A stretch of 64,000 nucleotides of DNA from positions 62,001 to 126,000 of the forward strand of contig JBLWGC010000177.1 of NCBI GenBank assembly GCA_048772705.1. Reading direction: 5' to 3'. This DNA is from Leidyana gryllorum EB-2025a (Eukaryota; Apicomplexa). Numbering within the stretch: the stretch's first letter is position 1; each line of letters starts with the position of its first letter. A program made the translations under genes and the position numbers. Of this stretch, positions 35,942 to 48,736 are shown piece after piece. Below the pieces are notes generated by a model. The model did not search any database. It had not been told where the DNA came from and saw only the letters and a program-made list of their open reading frames with translations.

Positions 35942-37204
35942 TCACTTCTTGGCCACAAGGCTGACGCTGTCGCCAGAAACTTTGAATGTCTTAGTTCTGT
36001 CCTTCAACCACTGACCGAGTTTGCCTTTGAAGTCAGCGGGCTTTTTCACTCGGGCACCAATGTGAGAGATCTTGCAGCTTCCGCCGGCGGCTTTTACGAA
36101 CTCTACGACAGCAGTCTCGTAGGCATCACCACCAGTGGCAGCTTTCTTGGGTGGGGGAGACGTTTCGGGGGATCCGGTGGCCTTGCGCTTCTTGTCATTG
36201 GTAGCGGCAGCAACCTCCTCCTTCTTGGGCTGTTGCTTGCCACCCTTTTTGGGAGCGGGCTTCTTGGGCTCCTCTTCCTCCTCTGAAGACTCCTCGTCTT
36301 CCTCCTGAGACTCCTCAGAAGAGTCAACTTGAGCAACAGGCTTCTCGTTCTCATCAGCAGACTCGTCAGAGCTGTCCTCGACTTCCTGACCCGCAGGGGC
36401 CTTCTCCTCCATAGCGTCCTCATCGTCGCTGTCGGCCTCCTCGTCGTCACTCTCAGCCTCTTCCTCGTCAGAGGAGACAACAGCAGCCTGAATTTTGGCG
36501 ATAGCAGCTTCCGCCTTCTTCTTGGCGGACGCGGAGTCCACCTCGGCCTCGGACTCGTCAGAAGAATCGTTCTCCTCCTCGTCTTCAGCGGACTCGTTGT
36601 CATCGTCCGAGTCGTTCTCCTCCTCGTCTTCAGACTCGGCGGCCTTCTTGGCAGTCTTCTTGACCTTCTTCTCGATGGCAGCGCGGAGCTGGGCTTCGGC
36701 CATCTCCTCTTCCTCATCAGAAGCCTCCTCGTCATCAGAGGCCTCCTCGTCGCCGGACTCCTCCTCCTCCTCGTCGTCGGCCTTGGCAACTCCGGCTTTG
36801 CTCTTCAGGTAGGCCTGGACTTGTTTGGCGAGTTGGGCCTTGGCGCCCTCATCGAGACTCTCGTCGCCGCTATCGGTGGCGTCGCCATCCTCGCTGACGA
36901 GGTCAGCGGGCTCGGTATAGCCGGTGAGGTGGACCTCAACCTTGGAGGGCTTGCCGGTGGACTGGGTGAAGGAGACCTTCGCGCCGGCAGACAGGTAGAG
37001 ATCGCAGGTATGTTGGAGGTGCTCGTGGCTCAAGATGGCTGCGACGTATTCCTTCTTGTTCTCATCCGAAACGGAGACTCTGAATTGATCGCCGGTTTTG
37101 ACATCACCAACGAGAACGAGGTTGGACAAGTGAACCAACTCGGCATCAGTGGCCTGGAGGCTCAATGAGTCTCCTCTTTTGATTGTAGCTCCGAAGAATG
37201 ACAT
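35942..37204 (-). CDS. HD2-type nucleoplasmin-like nuclear protein
   Basis: Single exon, 420 aa, with the ATG at 37204 (MSFFGATIKRGD). Residues 1-95 form a nucleoplasmin-like fold as in plant HD2 histone deacetylases and FKBP39-type proteins: an MSFFG start, GDQFRVSV and KVEVHLTGY. Residues ~100-340 are a very acidic, Ser/Asp/Glu-rich tract with Lys/Ala patches, and a basic Pro/Lys region follows. The last ~60 residues (from YETAVVEFVKAAGG to FKVSGDSVSLV) look like a small winged-helix or LOTUS-like domain. A role in chromatin or nucleolar histone/RNA binding is inferred. Catalytic deacetylase activity cannot be claimed from sequence. Confidence 0.8.
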   Translation of the reverse strand: MSFFGATIKRGDSLSLQATDAELVHLSNLVLVGDVKTGDQFRVSVSDENKKEYVAAILSHEHLQHTCDLYLSAGAKVSFTQSTGKPSKVEVHLTGYTEPADLVSEDGDATDSGDESLDEGAKAQLAKQVQAYLKSKAGVAKADDEEEEESGDEEASDDEEASDEEEEMAEAQLRAAIEKKVKKTAKKAAESEDEEENDSDDDNESAEDEEENDSSDESEAEVDSASAKKKAEAAIAKIQAAVVSSDEEEAESDDEEADSDDEDAMEEKAPAGQEVEDSSDESADENEKPVAQVDSSEESQEEDEESSEEEEEPKKPAPKKGGKQQPKKEEVAAATNDKKRKATGSPETSPPPKKAATGGDAYETAVVEFVKAAGGSCKISHIGARVKKPADFKGKLGQWLKDRTKTFKVSGDSVSLVAKK

Positions 37205-37306
37205 GCCGTTGGACAACCGCTAAACCGCTGACGAAATTTTTTGCTTTCTGAAGCAGGCAAGAGCAAAACGATGGAGCACGAACTATTCTATCATCTCATA
37301 AACTCT

Positions 37307-38392
37307 TCAAGCTGTTGACATGTACTTCTCCTTAAGGTGCAACTTAAGCTTATTCCAGTCGGCATCAAAGCCGCGGATGCCCTCAGCGAGTTTGTCGCAT
37401 GCCATCTTAGAGGCGTTCATCTCCCAGCGGAATTTCTCCTCAGTGAGGTTGAGTTTCTCCATAGTGCACAATTTCTCTGCATCGCCTGCGGTCAATTTCT
37501 GTACCAATTTGGCCGCGGGCATATCGGCCAACTCCTTCAGAAGCTTGGGAGACACAGTTAAATTGTCGCAGCCGGCGAGTTCGAGAATCTCGCCAACATT
37601 CCGGAACGAAGCTCCCATGACCACGGTCTTGTACCCGTGTTTCTTAAAGTAGTAGTAGATCTCGCGAACGGACTTGACGCCGGGGTCTTCCGAAGCCTCA
37701 AAGTCCTTTCCCTCAGCAGCCTTGTACCAGTCCAGAATTCTGCCGACAAACGGAGAAATCAGATAAGCACCGGCCTCGGCAGCTGCAATCGCCTGGTACA
37801 GGGAGAAAATCAGAGTCAGGTTGCAGTTGATGCCTTGGGCCTGCAGTTCCTTGGCAGCCTGACATCCTTCCCACGTCGAGGCCAACTTGATCAAAAGACG
37901 GCTGTGGTCGATGCCCTTCGCCTTGAACAGCTCCACAATGCGCTTGGCTCTGTCAATGGACCCCTGTTTGTCGAAAGACAACGAGGCGTCGACCTCGATC
38001 GAGACAACTCCAGGGACGATTTCCAGAATCTTAGCGCCAAAGGTGGTCAACAGCTGGTCACAGATCTCGGGAATCAACACATCCGGGTCAGTGGAGTTGT
38101 TAGTCGCCTTGCGAGAAGCCTCGACCGCCTCGTCCACAACAGACTCGTACGCGGGATTCTTCACAACTTGGAGGATCAATGACGGGTTAGTAGTAGCGTC
38201 CACGGGCTGGAAGGTCTTGATGGCCTCGTAGTCGCCGGTGTCGGCGACAACTTTGGTAATCTTCTTGAGCTCGTCCAAGGCGCTCACTTGTTGCTTCTTA
38301 GTGGCCGGATCCTCGACTGCATCGTTGGTGGCGGTAGCGGAGGAGGCGGGGCGTTTGGCAGGGGAAGCAACAGTCGGCTGCTGATCGGTCAT
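37307..38392 (-). CDS. TAL: Transaldolase
   Basis: Single exon, 361 aa. It matches the eukaryotic/TalB-type enzyme over its length. This enzyme moves a dihydroxyacetone unit between sugar phosphates in the non-oxidative pentose phosphate pathway. The Schiff-base Lys is at about 169 in LLIKLASTWEG. DATTNPSLIL, EVDASLSFD, ISPFVGRILDW and VMGASFRN are intact. The N-terminal ~35 residues carry two basic patches (PAKRP and TKKQQ) resembling a bipartite nuclear signal, as in some fungal and animal forms. No plastid or mitochondrial presequence is obvious. Confidence 0.97.
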   Translation of the reverse strand: MTDQQPTVASPAKRPASSATATNDAVEDPATKKQQVSALDELKKITKVVADTGDYEAIKTFQPVDATTNPSLILQVVKNPAYESVVDEAVEASRKATNNSTDPDVLIPEICDQLLTTFGAKILEIVPGVVSIEVDASLSFDKQGSIDRAKRIVELFKAKGIDHSRLLIKLASTWEGCQAAKELQAQGINCNLTLIFSLYQAIAAAEAGAYLISPFVGRILDWYKAAEGKDFEASEDPGVKSVREIYYYFKKHGYKTVVMGASFRNVGEILELAGCDNLTVSPKLLKELADMPAAKLVQKLTAGDAEKLCTMEKLNLTEEKFRWEMNASKMACDKLAEGIRGFDADWNKLKLHLKEKYMSTA

Positions 38393-38457
38393 GTTGATTC
38401 AATACAGAGAAAGCGAAGAAAAAGGACAAGTGGGTGGAGTGAAATGAATTCTAAAAA

Positions 38458-41732
<3,275 letters not shown>

Positions 41733-41932
41733 GGGGTGCAACCGTGTGCTCTCTATGTATCGATTCCGCAAGGCTCGTCCGAGGAGTTTGACTCCTCCAC
41801 CTCACAAATTAGATCCTCGGTAGGGGATAGACGCATTGTATGCTTTGAAGTGAAGCTCCTTATTAGTGCTTTTCATCAACAACGGGATCGGGAAGAAGAC
41901 AATCCTCCGGTTGACTGCCGTCGTCGTAATCC

Positions 41933-43780
41933 ATGGAAGGTGAAGGGACAGGAGGAATGTCCCGAGCCTCTTGATGTATTCTGTCGGCCAGCGAGCATTC
42001 GACGTCCAACTCCACCGCCCCCACTTTCCCCTTTTCGAGAGTCTCTGGAGAGTTTGTGGCCGACGCATCCGAGGGTGACCTTGTCGAGGGACAGCCTCAC
42101 GTCCTGCACCGCTTCGTCCCACGAAAGTGTCGCGCCTCCCCGCTTCCGGGCCCCTCCGCGGCCTTTGGGGTATCATTTGCGGTGCAGTTGGAGTTTGCTG
42201 ATTGGGCCTCACGGCTCGACTTCGTTAGCATACATTGACCACTTGCGGCAGTAAGCACGAAGATTCGGCCTGTTAATGGCGGTGACCCATCAGAGAGGCG
42301 ATAGCCCCTAACGTCCTGTTTTTGACGTTAGCGGAGACGATAGATTGGGCGCTGGGCGACGAGAAGGCGGAATGGTACCATGAGATTGCGGAGTGTGTGA
42401 GAGAACATCGACCTCTTTCAATGATGCTACTGCGAGACGTTGTGGCGGAGCTGCTGCCATCGCGGATCAGAGTGTTGCAGACATCGTTGGCGAACGATAT
42501 GCCGCCCCCGCGTCGAGGACACTATCCGATATTCGTTGTTCTGGAAGGCTTTGTGACATCTCCACGTGCTGCCACGGAGTTTGAGGCCCTCTTTGGTCCC
42601 GTGCAATCGGTGATCTGCTTCGAGCTGTTGAACGGTCACATCAGGAGACTGGCGCAGATACCGGAGGACGATCCCCGATCGCCTGTCGGGAAGGACTCGT
42701 GGTCCAAACTGGGCATTAGCTTGGAGGACTCGGAGAGACGGGCAAGAGCCATCAAGGCTTACTACTCGAACAGGGGGCTCTTGCAGGTGAGGGGAGAGAG
42801 ATAGTTTGATGAGGTGATGAGGGGTCGCATTGTTCAGGTGATCAACTTGGGCCGAGATGTTTATTACATCCTCGACTCGCTGCGGACAGCGATTCGGCAT
42901 CTCAGTACTGCGGCTGGGGTGCGTAGTTGCGCACATGTTCCATTCCGTGTGTGAGCGAGCCGACTGTGTGGTCTGCACGCAGATGAGCGAAGAGGGCAGC
43001 TTTATGGATGAGAGGCCGGAGGGGACTCCGGCTTTGTCTGAGAGACGGCCAGTGGGGTTGAAGAAGCCGCCGCCGATGACTCGGCGTCTCGGGCAACCAA
43101 CACCCAAAGTCGAAGCTACTCCGGTCAATGATCTATCCGAGATTAGTCACGAGTCCGTTGTTAATGATGATTCATACATGGCAGATCCAGAAATAATGGG
43201 TGGACCCGCAGAAACCGTCAATGAAAACGATATGGGCGACGATCACTCACACGTGCTCGGCACACCTTCCAGTATAGGCAGACCTCGCTCTGATGTCAAG
43301 GCTGCCTTTGAGGCCTATCACCCCAGAGAACAAGAAGAACAAGCTCCACGCGCTAGTCGCAGTTCTCGTTACACAACTGACACTACAGCTTCCACGGGAC
43401 GTCGTACCAGTGGGGGTAGCGAGCGCCCCCCAACCGAAAAGCACACCACTACTCGGCCACCCAAACGGTCAAAAGTCAAAACACCTCCAAATGTTTCGAT
43501 GCCCGCCGACGATGCCAACGGAGACATTGATTACATCGCCTCCGCTGAACAAAATCAGTGGGTATTCGACCAACAACCGCCTCCTCAAGGAGGCGAGGGC
43601 CTCGGGATACTGGGGGACGTTATGGGATTCTTCTTCGACGCATGCCGTCGTCCTCCGGCACACCACCATCCGCACCCCCATCATCATTATCAACCGGGTC
43701 CACCGCCACCACCACCCCTATATGGACCGCCTCCCAGCCCCTATCAGCCTCTGTATCTGTGGTATAGATCGACAGAATAG
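41933..43780 (+). CDS. Adenylate-kinase-like protein with degenerate P-loop and disordered tail
   Basis: Proposed exons: 41933-41939, 41992-42250, 42294-42786, 42838-42918, 42983-43780; 545 aa. The core (residues ~68-280) resembles adenylate/UMP-CMP kinases: LLIGPHGST at ~72-79, a LMMLLRDVVAEL-like helix, the GxVLEGF segment VVLEGFVTSPR and the C-terminal IKAYYSNRG...VINLGRDVYYILDSL. The P-loop lacks the invariant Lys (GPHGST instead of GxPGSGKGT), so catalysis is doubtful. The tail is Pro/Ser-rich with a His cluster and a PPPPPPLYGPPPSPY end. The 7-nt first exon (ATGGAAG) is inferred because no ATG lies in the frame before it. The 5' end is therefore tentative. Confidence 0.6.
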
Positions 43781-43805
43781 TGTCCATCAAATGTATTGTA
43801 CTTCC

Positions 43806-45583
43806 TCAAGGTAAGCTCGGCCATTCATCAGTCGACTTGGGCTGCTGTGGTGTCAACCCTGGAGGTCGAACGTGACCGAAATCCATTGACGGTCCGGCTG
43901 GTGGGGCCCGAGATTGCGGCGATGACCGATGGTCGCCACGCCCACGTCCTCCTCGCCCCCCTCGGCCTCCACCTCCACGTCTCTCGAATCCCGGAGAAGG
44001 CGCTGCCTCACTCATTCGATGTTGGCCACGACCAACCGATTGGCGTCCACTGGGCGCTGGTCCGTTGTTCGAGGGCTGTCGATGATGTTGAGAGTCACCG
44101 CCTCCTCTCCCACGGCCACCGCCCCCACTGTGGTCTCTTCCACGGCCACCGCCCCCACTGTGGTGGTGCCCTCCACGGGCTCCAATGTGATCAGTACCGC
44201 CACCTCTCCCACGTCCGGTGTCAGCTCTGCCGCCTCGGCCCCGATCGCGGCCGCGGCCGCCGCCGGCGTCTCGATGCATTTCTCTGTCTCCGGTGGGGGA
44301 GGGTCGCTGGACGGGAGACTCGACGAGTGGATGTTGGGCCACGGGTGAGTGATCGACTGCGGGTTCGGCCGCGGGCTCGAAGACACCGGCACCAAAGAGA
44401 GTTCGACCTCCAATTGATTGGGTTACAATGCCTTCATCTCGATGACCTCTTCGTCCTCCCCCTCTTTGGCGTCCAGGCTTTCCTCTTTCAAACCTTGTTG
44501 CAGGTGACGGCGCTTCGGGCTGCAGCCGTTTGGACATGATGGCGTTGGCTTCCTTATTAGTGACCTCAGCTTGGGGCTGAGGGGGAGCTGTGGCTGGAGC
44601 GCAAACGCTTTGCGGCTCCAAGTCCTCCATATCGACAGCGGCACGGGTTGCTGCTGTTCCCGCATGAGCGCCTTTGAGTATATCCTGTGCCTTGAGGAAA
44701 GTCGGAGGGTCCAATCGCGATGCGAGCGGTGGAACGGGCCTCTCGAAGGGAATGAAGGCGGGATAAGAATTAGTGCCGTGTCTGTTTCCTCGTCGATGAT
44801 CGGGAACCTGTTTTTCAATATGAGTCAGTGTGTTCGCTGTGAATGAATGCTTCTTACCATGTTGGACGCTGTCATGTTAGGGACTGAGCCACCCATATGG
44901 CGTAATTGGTTAGAATGCAGCATCAGCACCATATTGCAGCTGGTCTGCAGCTGTTGGTTAGTACCACTGAGTAAGAACTTCTCTCCAGGCGTGAAACTCC
45001 TCTTCTCTGCACCGATTCTGCACATTGCCTCCAGTACAGCGATGCGAAACGCTCCGGCGCACAGAATGTATTTCATCCGGCCACGAGCGTTAGACACTCC
45101 GGCAGTCTCCTCATCTTCAGGGATGGCTGTGGCATCGTCTCCTCCTTCGTCGTCGTTGACAACAACGTCAGCATTGTCTCCTCGGCCGCTGGGCTGTGAT
45201 ACACAGACAGCTTTGATCAGCTGAAGCAGCACCGGTTGGGGCCACTGCAGTTGGCGATTTGCACAGTTGAAGAACGGTAGGCAGAAAAGCACTTACGGAG
45301 ACAACTCCATCAGCTGCCTGAAGTACTTCGGCCGGAGGCGGGGAGACGGGAGCCAAAGCAAAGGCCCTGCAGTGATCGTGAGTGCGTGGGCGAAACGAAA
45401 GGAGACGAACCTCAAATCGATGTTCAACAGATAGCTATGGGCTTTACTCTGCCAAGCGCGTTTTGCGCCGCCGGTCTCATTGTCTTCTTCGAGGTGATTC
45501 AGAAAAGCATTCCACAGGTGCGTTTCTTTAGTTTCATGCAACCCGAATGTGCAACGCAACCAGGTGCGAAACTCGTCCTCCAT
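43806..45583 (-). CDS. RGG/glycine-rich protein of unknown class
   Basis: Four exons: 45583-45411, 45366-45297, 45244-44858, 44807-43806; 543 aa. The N-terminal ~60 residues (MEDEFRTWLRCTFGL, TKETHLWNAFLNHLEE) are helical. A middle section has a KYILCAGAFRIAVLEAMCRIG helix. The C-terminal third is an RGG/GRGRD-rich tract, typical of RNA-binding proteins, and ends STDEWPSLP. I do not recognise the N-terminal domain. An mRNA-related role is inferred only from the RGG composition. Intron 1 has an atypical GTTCGT donor. It is convergent with the kinase-like gene, with 25 bp between stops. Confidence 0.6.
44111..44163 (-). repeat. 30-nt tandem repeat encoding RGRDHSGGGG-type units
   Basis: A 23-bp block (CACGGCCACCGCCCCCACTG followed by TGG) occurs identically at 44111-44133 and 44141-44163, a 30-nt period. 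It codes for repeated GRGRDHSGGG-like decapeptides in the RGG protein. A frame-preserving repeat like this can expand or contract. Confidence 0.85.
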
Positions 45584-45635
45584 GTTGTTTGGCAGAATAA
45601 TACATTTTATGGTTCGGCAATGGTAGAGAGAGATA

Positions 45636-46757
45636 TCACGCAATAGCCTTCTTTCGGAAAGTTCCCTGTATCCAACATCTGTCCAGCACCTTTCCAGTCT
45701 TTCTATTGACGAAACGGCGCTGAATCTCTTCACAACGGACCTCTTCCAGTCCAACTTTATCCAGAGACTCTAAGAGCTCTTTCTTGTCAAAGTAGGTCGC
45801 CAGCGTGCCGTCTTGGCGGACGTAAGCGTGTTCGGCGACGCGCGCACTCTGTCTACTGGCGAACCGCACCTCTTTTTGGTCATACCTCGCATAGTCTCGG
45901 AATAACAGGAGGCCCCCAGATTTCAGCGAGGACGCTATCCGTCCCAACACAGTCTCTACCAACTCGGGCGGGATAGCCGACAAGACAAACAAAAGTAGCG
46001 CAGCGTCGTAGCGATCTTCAACTTGGACTACTTGTTCAACTAGTTTAGTACTGAACTCAGAAGAGCCCCCCTCACTGTCCAATACAGCTGTGGGAGCTTC
46101 GTGATTGATCATGTCCCAGACCCCCAACTTGACGATACTCCCACACCCTTCTTTAGATTCCTGGGAGTAGCGTTGCGCGAGCAGTTGCACAGCGCGTCGC
46201 GACACATCGAATGCCTCCGCTTGGCAGAGAGGTTCTGTGATTGAAATTTGAGGATTGAGGGGAACAAGTACACTTACGATTGCGTAGGAATGGAATGAGG
46301 GCGTTTCCCACTCCGCAGCCTGCATCCAGCAGGAGCCATGGACGGTTGCGTTCGTTGAGGGCCTTCACAGAGGCAATATCGAGAGTTAAGTGATCGTCGT
46401 CATTTTGAGCGCCACTCTCTGAGTTGGGTGTGGTCTTAAGGTCAAACTCGCGCTCTAACCACGATCGATCCTTGAAGAAATTTGCCTCATTCCTCTTGTA
46501 GAAGAGTTCCCAGTTCTTGGCTTGATCCTTTCTATACTTCTCTGTGCGTGGAGGTGAGAGTAGGGGGCGGCGAGGGGGTGATGCTTACGAAGCCAGAAGG
46601 GTGGTAGCAACTTGTTGTCAGGATCGTTCAAGATCGCGTCCAGCTCCGAGCGCATGTCATCGGTAAACTCTATGGCTGTCACTGTCGGAGAGTTTGGATA
46701 GGCGAGAATGGATGAGAAAGGCGTACCGTGATCGTCATCGATGAAATCCTTGGGCAT
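45636..46757 (-). CDS. METTL2/6/8-type tRNA 3-methylcytidine methyltransferase
   Basis: Three exons: 46757-46589, 46541-46278, 46234-45636; 343 aa. Family motifs are in order: FWLQKYRKDQAKNWELFYKR, then FFKDRSWLEREF, the SAM-binding LLDAGCGVGN, FDVSRRAVQLL, LLLFVLSAIPPE and LLLFRDYARYDQ, with a C-terminal RRFVNRKTG...RCWIQGTF. Family members methylate C32 of tRNA Ser/Thr/Arg. The choice among METTL2, 6 and 8 is not resolved. It has no mitochondrial presequence visible and no N-terminal actin-binding extension. Confidence 0.9.
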
Positions 46758-46864
46758 CCGAGGAATAAAATTTTCGTCGAGGCCCAGCAGCAGGTTGATG
46801 GCTCAGGGCCCACCCACTAGCCAGAAGAGTTGATTGCCTCCGATGTGAGGTAGACTTGGTGCTG
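46758..46864. promoter_or_regulatory. 107-bp divergent intergenic region (METTL / SUZ gene)
   Basis: It separates the start codons of divergent genes and contains an AT-rich AATAAAATTTT at 46763-46773. It is presumably a shared promoter; no known element is certain. Confidence 0.45.
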
Positions 46865-47720
46865 ATGAAAGCATCGTCGTCGTCTCAACCACAACAAGCT
46901 CCTCCTCCCCCCCCTCCTCCCCCGTGTTCCCCTGTATCTGAGCTTGGCGCCTCGTTATCAGCTCCGCCAGGATCCTTTCCTCCCCCACCCAGTCGGAAAC
47001 CACTCCCAAGTCGAAAACCAATAACAATTATCAAGAGGCCCAAGCTACCCAGAGGTCAAGCACCGTCACCCGACGAAACACCAGGAGCTGCGAGCGATGA
47101 TCCCACACTATATGCCCCTGGTGATAACGGTGAGCAGAGAGTTTTGTTCAATCACACTACTATGTCTGTCTGTATTGCAGTGCACCCAGGCTTGCGAGCC
47201 GCTAGTGAACTTGAGTCTGAGCCCGAGGCGCGCCGTGGTGCCTTGGGCTTTAAATCTCTCGAAGAGAGAGTGCGAGCGGTAGGACTCCATTCTTTCGACT
47301 GAGCCTTCAATTTCGAAATTACAGTATGAAGAAGCGAAGCGACGGATATGGACGGAACAGCATTTGCCCCCTCTCGCTGCTGAGGGGGCGGCAGCGGCTA
47401 CGAGTGGTGTCCGTTCTTCGTCTTCTACAGCAGCAGCAGCAGGCGAACCGCAGTGGGGCACTAACCGTTCGCAAACACCACCCGCCCCTATAGAATATGA
47501 AGTTAATCAGCCGCCGACGAACTGGGGCCCTCATCAGCCGCTGTTGTACGGACAGCCGCCGAACTGGTTGTGGCAGGGCGGAGGCGACAATCGGGGGGTT
47601 CATTATATGGGTCTGATGCCCCCTTCTTCTGCTGAGTATGTGGTACACCGCCAAGCTCCCCCACCCAGCCCGGCAGAAAGTGATCTCATGTGGCGTGGTT
47701 GGGCAGCTGGTGGGTCATAG
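46865..47720 (+). CDS. SUZ-domain protein (SZRD1-like)
   Basis: Exons 46865-47129, 47181-47278, 47325-47720; 252 aa. The ATG at 46865 is the first in frame. The SUZ signature is split over the exons: ITIIKRPKLPRG in exon 1 and SLEERVRAYEEAKRRIW across exons 2-3. SUZ motifs bind RNA in animal and nematode proteins. Pro runs flank the motif, and the C-terminal half is rich in Pro, Gln and Trp (NWGPHQPLLYGQPPNWLW). The 51-nt first intron is frame-preserving. A role in mRNA binding is inferred. Confidence 0.75.
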
Positions 47721-47758
47721 GGTGTATACATGTCTGAACCTCTTTTTTTCGCTACGAA

Positions 47759-48718
47759 ATGGTGGCCACAAAGACCACACTGGGGGCGCCAATTCTGGCC
47801 CGTGAAGATGATGCCCTCTTTTGTGACTCTATTCAACCAGATACGTCGTTTACCTCCTCAGAGTTAGCATCCGAAGCAATTCTGCGACTCCTCCTACTGG
47901 CAGGTATAGTCGTCATTGACATACTCGTGCCTCAAGCCTTCCGACGACAAGTCGTTGGCAACAACTGGGCCAACTATGCGTATCCGTACACCCCCGTCGA
48001 GACTATATCCTTCCCGTCACTATTGCTCGTCGGGCTTACGATCCCTCCCATCCTTGTGCTCGCAGCCACTCTTTTGACACAACGCCCCGGGAAAAGACGC
48101 ATTGTCTTTCTCAACTTTGTACTCGCCATCACCCTCAGCATATGCTTGAGCGAGTGCCTCACCTCACTGGTCAAGAAGAGCTTCGGCCAACTCCGCCCTG
48201 ACTACCTGTCGCGCTGCTTTGGCACCCCCGATGTATACAAGTACCTGGCCGACGCCAACATGACCTTCGCCGACCTTCCGCCCTTCCCGGTGTGCGTCGC
48301 AGGGGCGGGCCCACAACTCATGGAAGAAGCGCGACTATCCTTTCCCTCTGGACACAGTGCATACGCGGCCGCTACATTCGGGGTTTTGGCAATGTGGTTG
48401 TACTCGTACATTCCGACACAGTTCGTCATTATCATACCGTCGGTCCGTCTAGTCGCAGGAATGGTCGCTGCTACGTTCCCGTTCTATGTTGCTGTCTCAC
48501 GCACAGCCGACTACCGCCACCATCCTAGCGATGTGATCGCTGGCCTTCTCCTGGGCTTCGTTGTGGCCTTCTTCTCATATCGAGTGTACCATCGTCCTAC
48601 TCGTCCGCAACAGCCTCTTCTCCTCAATCTCGCCAAGGAAACTTGGAATCAAGAACAAGAAACCACCAGCCCCTTCGTGGACAATACACCGACCACCAGA
48701 GGGCCTCTGGACGTATGA
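47759..48718 (+). CDS. PAP2-family lipid phosphate phosphatase
   Basis: Single exon, 319 aa, with about six hydrophobic membrane segments. The three catalytic PAP2 motifs are intact: KKSFGQLRP, PSGHS (in LSFPSGHSAYAAATFG) and SRTADYRHHPSD. These enzymes dephosphorylate phosphatidic acid, lyso-PA or diacylglycerol pyrophosphate in ER or plasma membranes. The region between motifs 1 and 2 has the extra loop seen in LPP proteins. The C-terminal tail is polar. It starts 38 bp after the SUZ gene stop, same strand. Confidence 0.93.
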   Translation: MVATKTTLGAPILAREDDALFCDSIQPDTSFTSSELASEAILRLLLLAGIVVIDILVPQAFRRQVVGNNWANYAYPYTPVETISFPSLLLVGLTIPPILVLAATLLTQRPGKRRIVFLNFVLAITLSICLSECLTSLVKKSFGQLRPDYLSRCFGTPDVYKYLADANMTFADLPPFPVCVAGAGPQLMEEARLSFPSGHSAYAAATFGVLAMWLYSYIPTQFVIIIPSVRLVAGMVAATFPFYVAVSRTADYRHHPSDVIAGLLLGFVVAFFSYRVYHRPTRPQQPLLLNLAKETWNQEQETTSPFVDNTPTTRGPLDV

Positions 48719-48736
48719 CACGGCGCCCCTTCCCTA

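Noticed and set aside
36329-37168. 279-residue plus-strand ORF antisense to the HD2-like gene
   Set aside because: Leu/Val/Gly-rich composition is the mirror of acidic codons (GAG/GAC/TCC) in the real gene. No domain is recognisable.
41802-42212. Minus-strand 136-residue ORF
   Set aside because: It spans the plus-strand exon that encodes the kinase-like P-loop region. Its composition is Arg/Pro-rich, as expected for an antisense frame.
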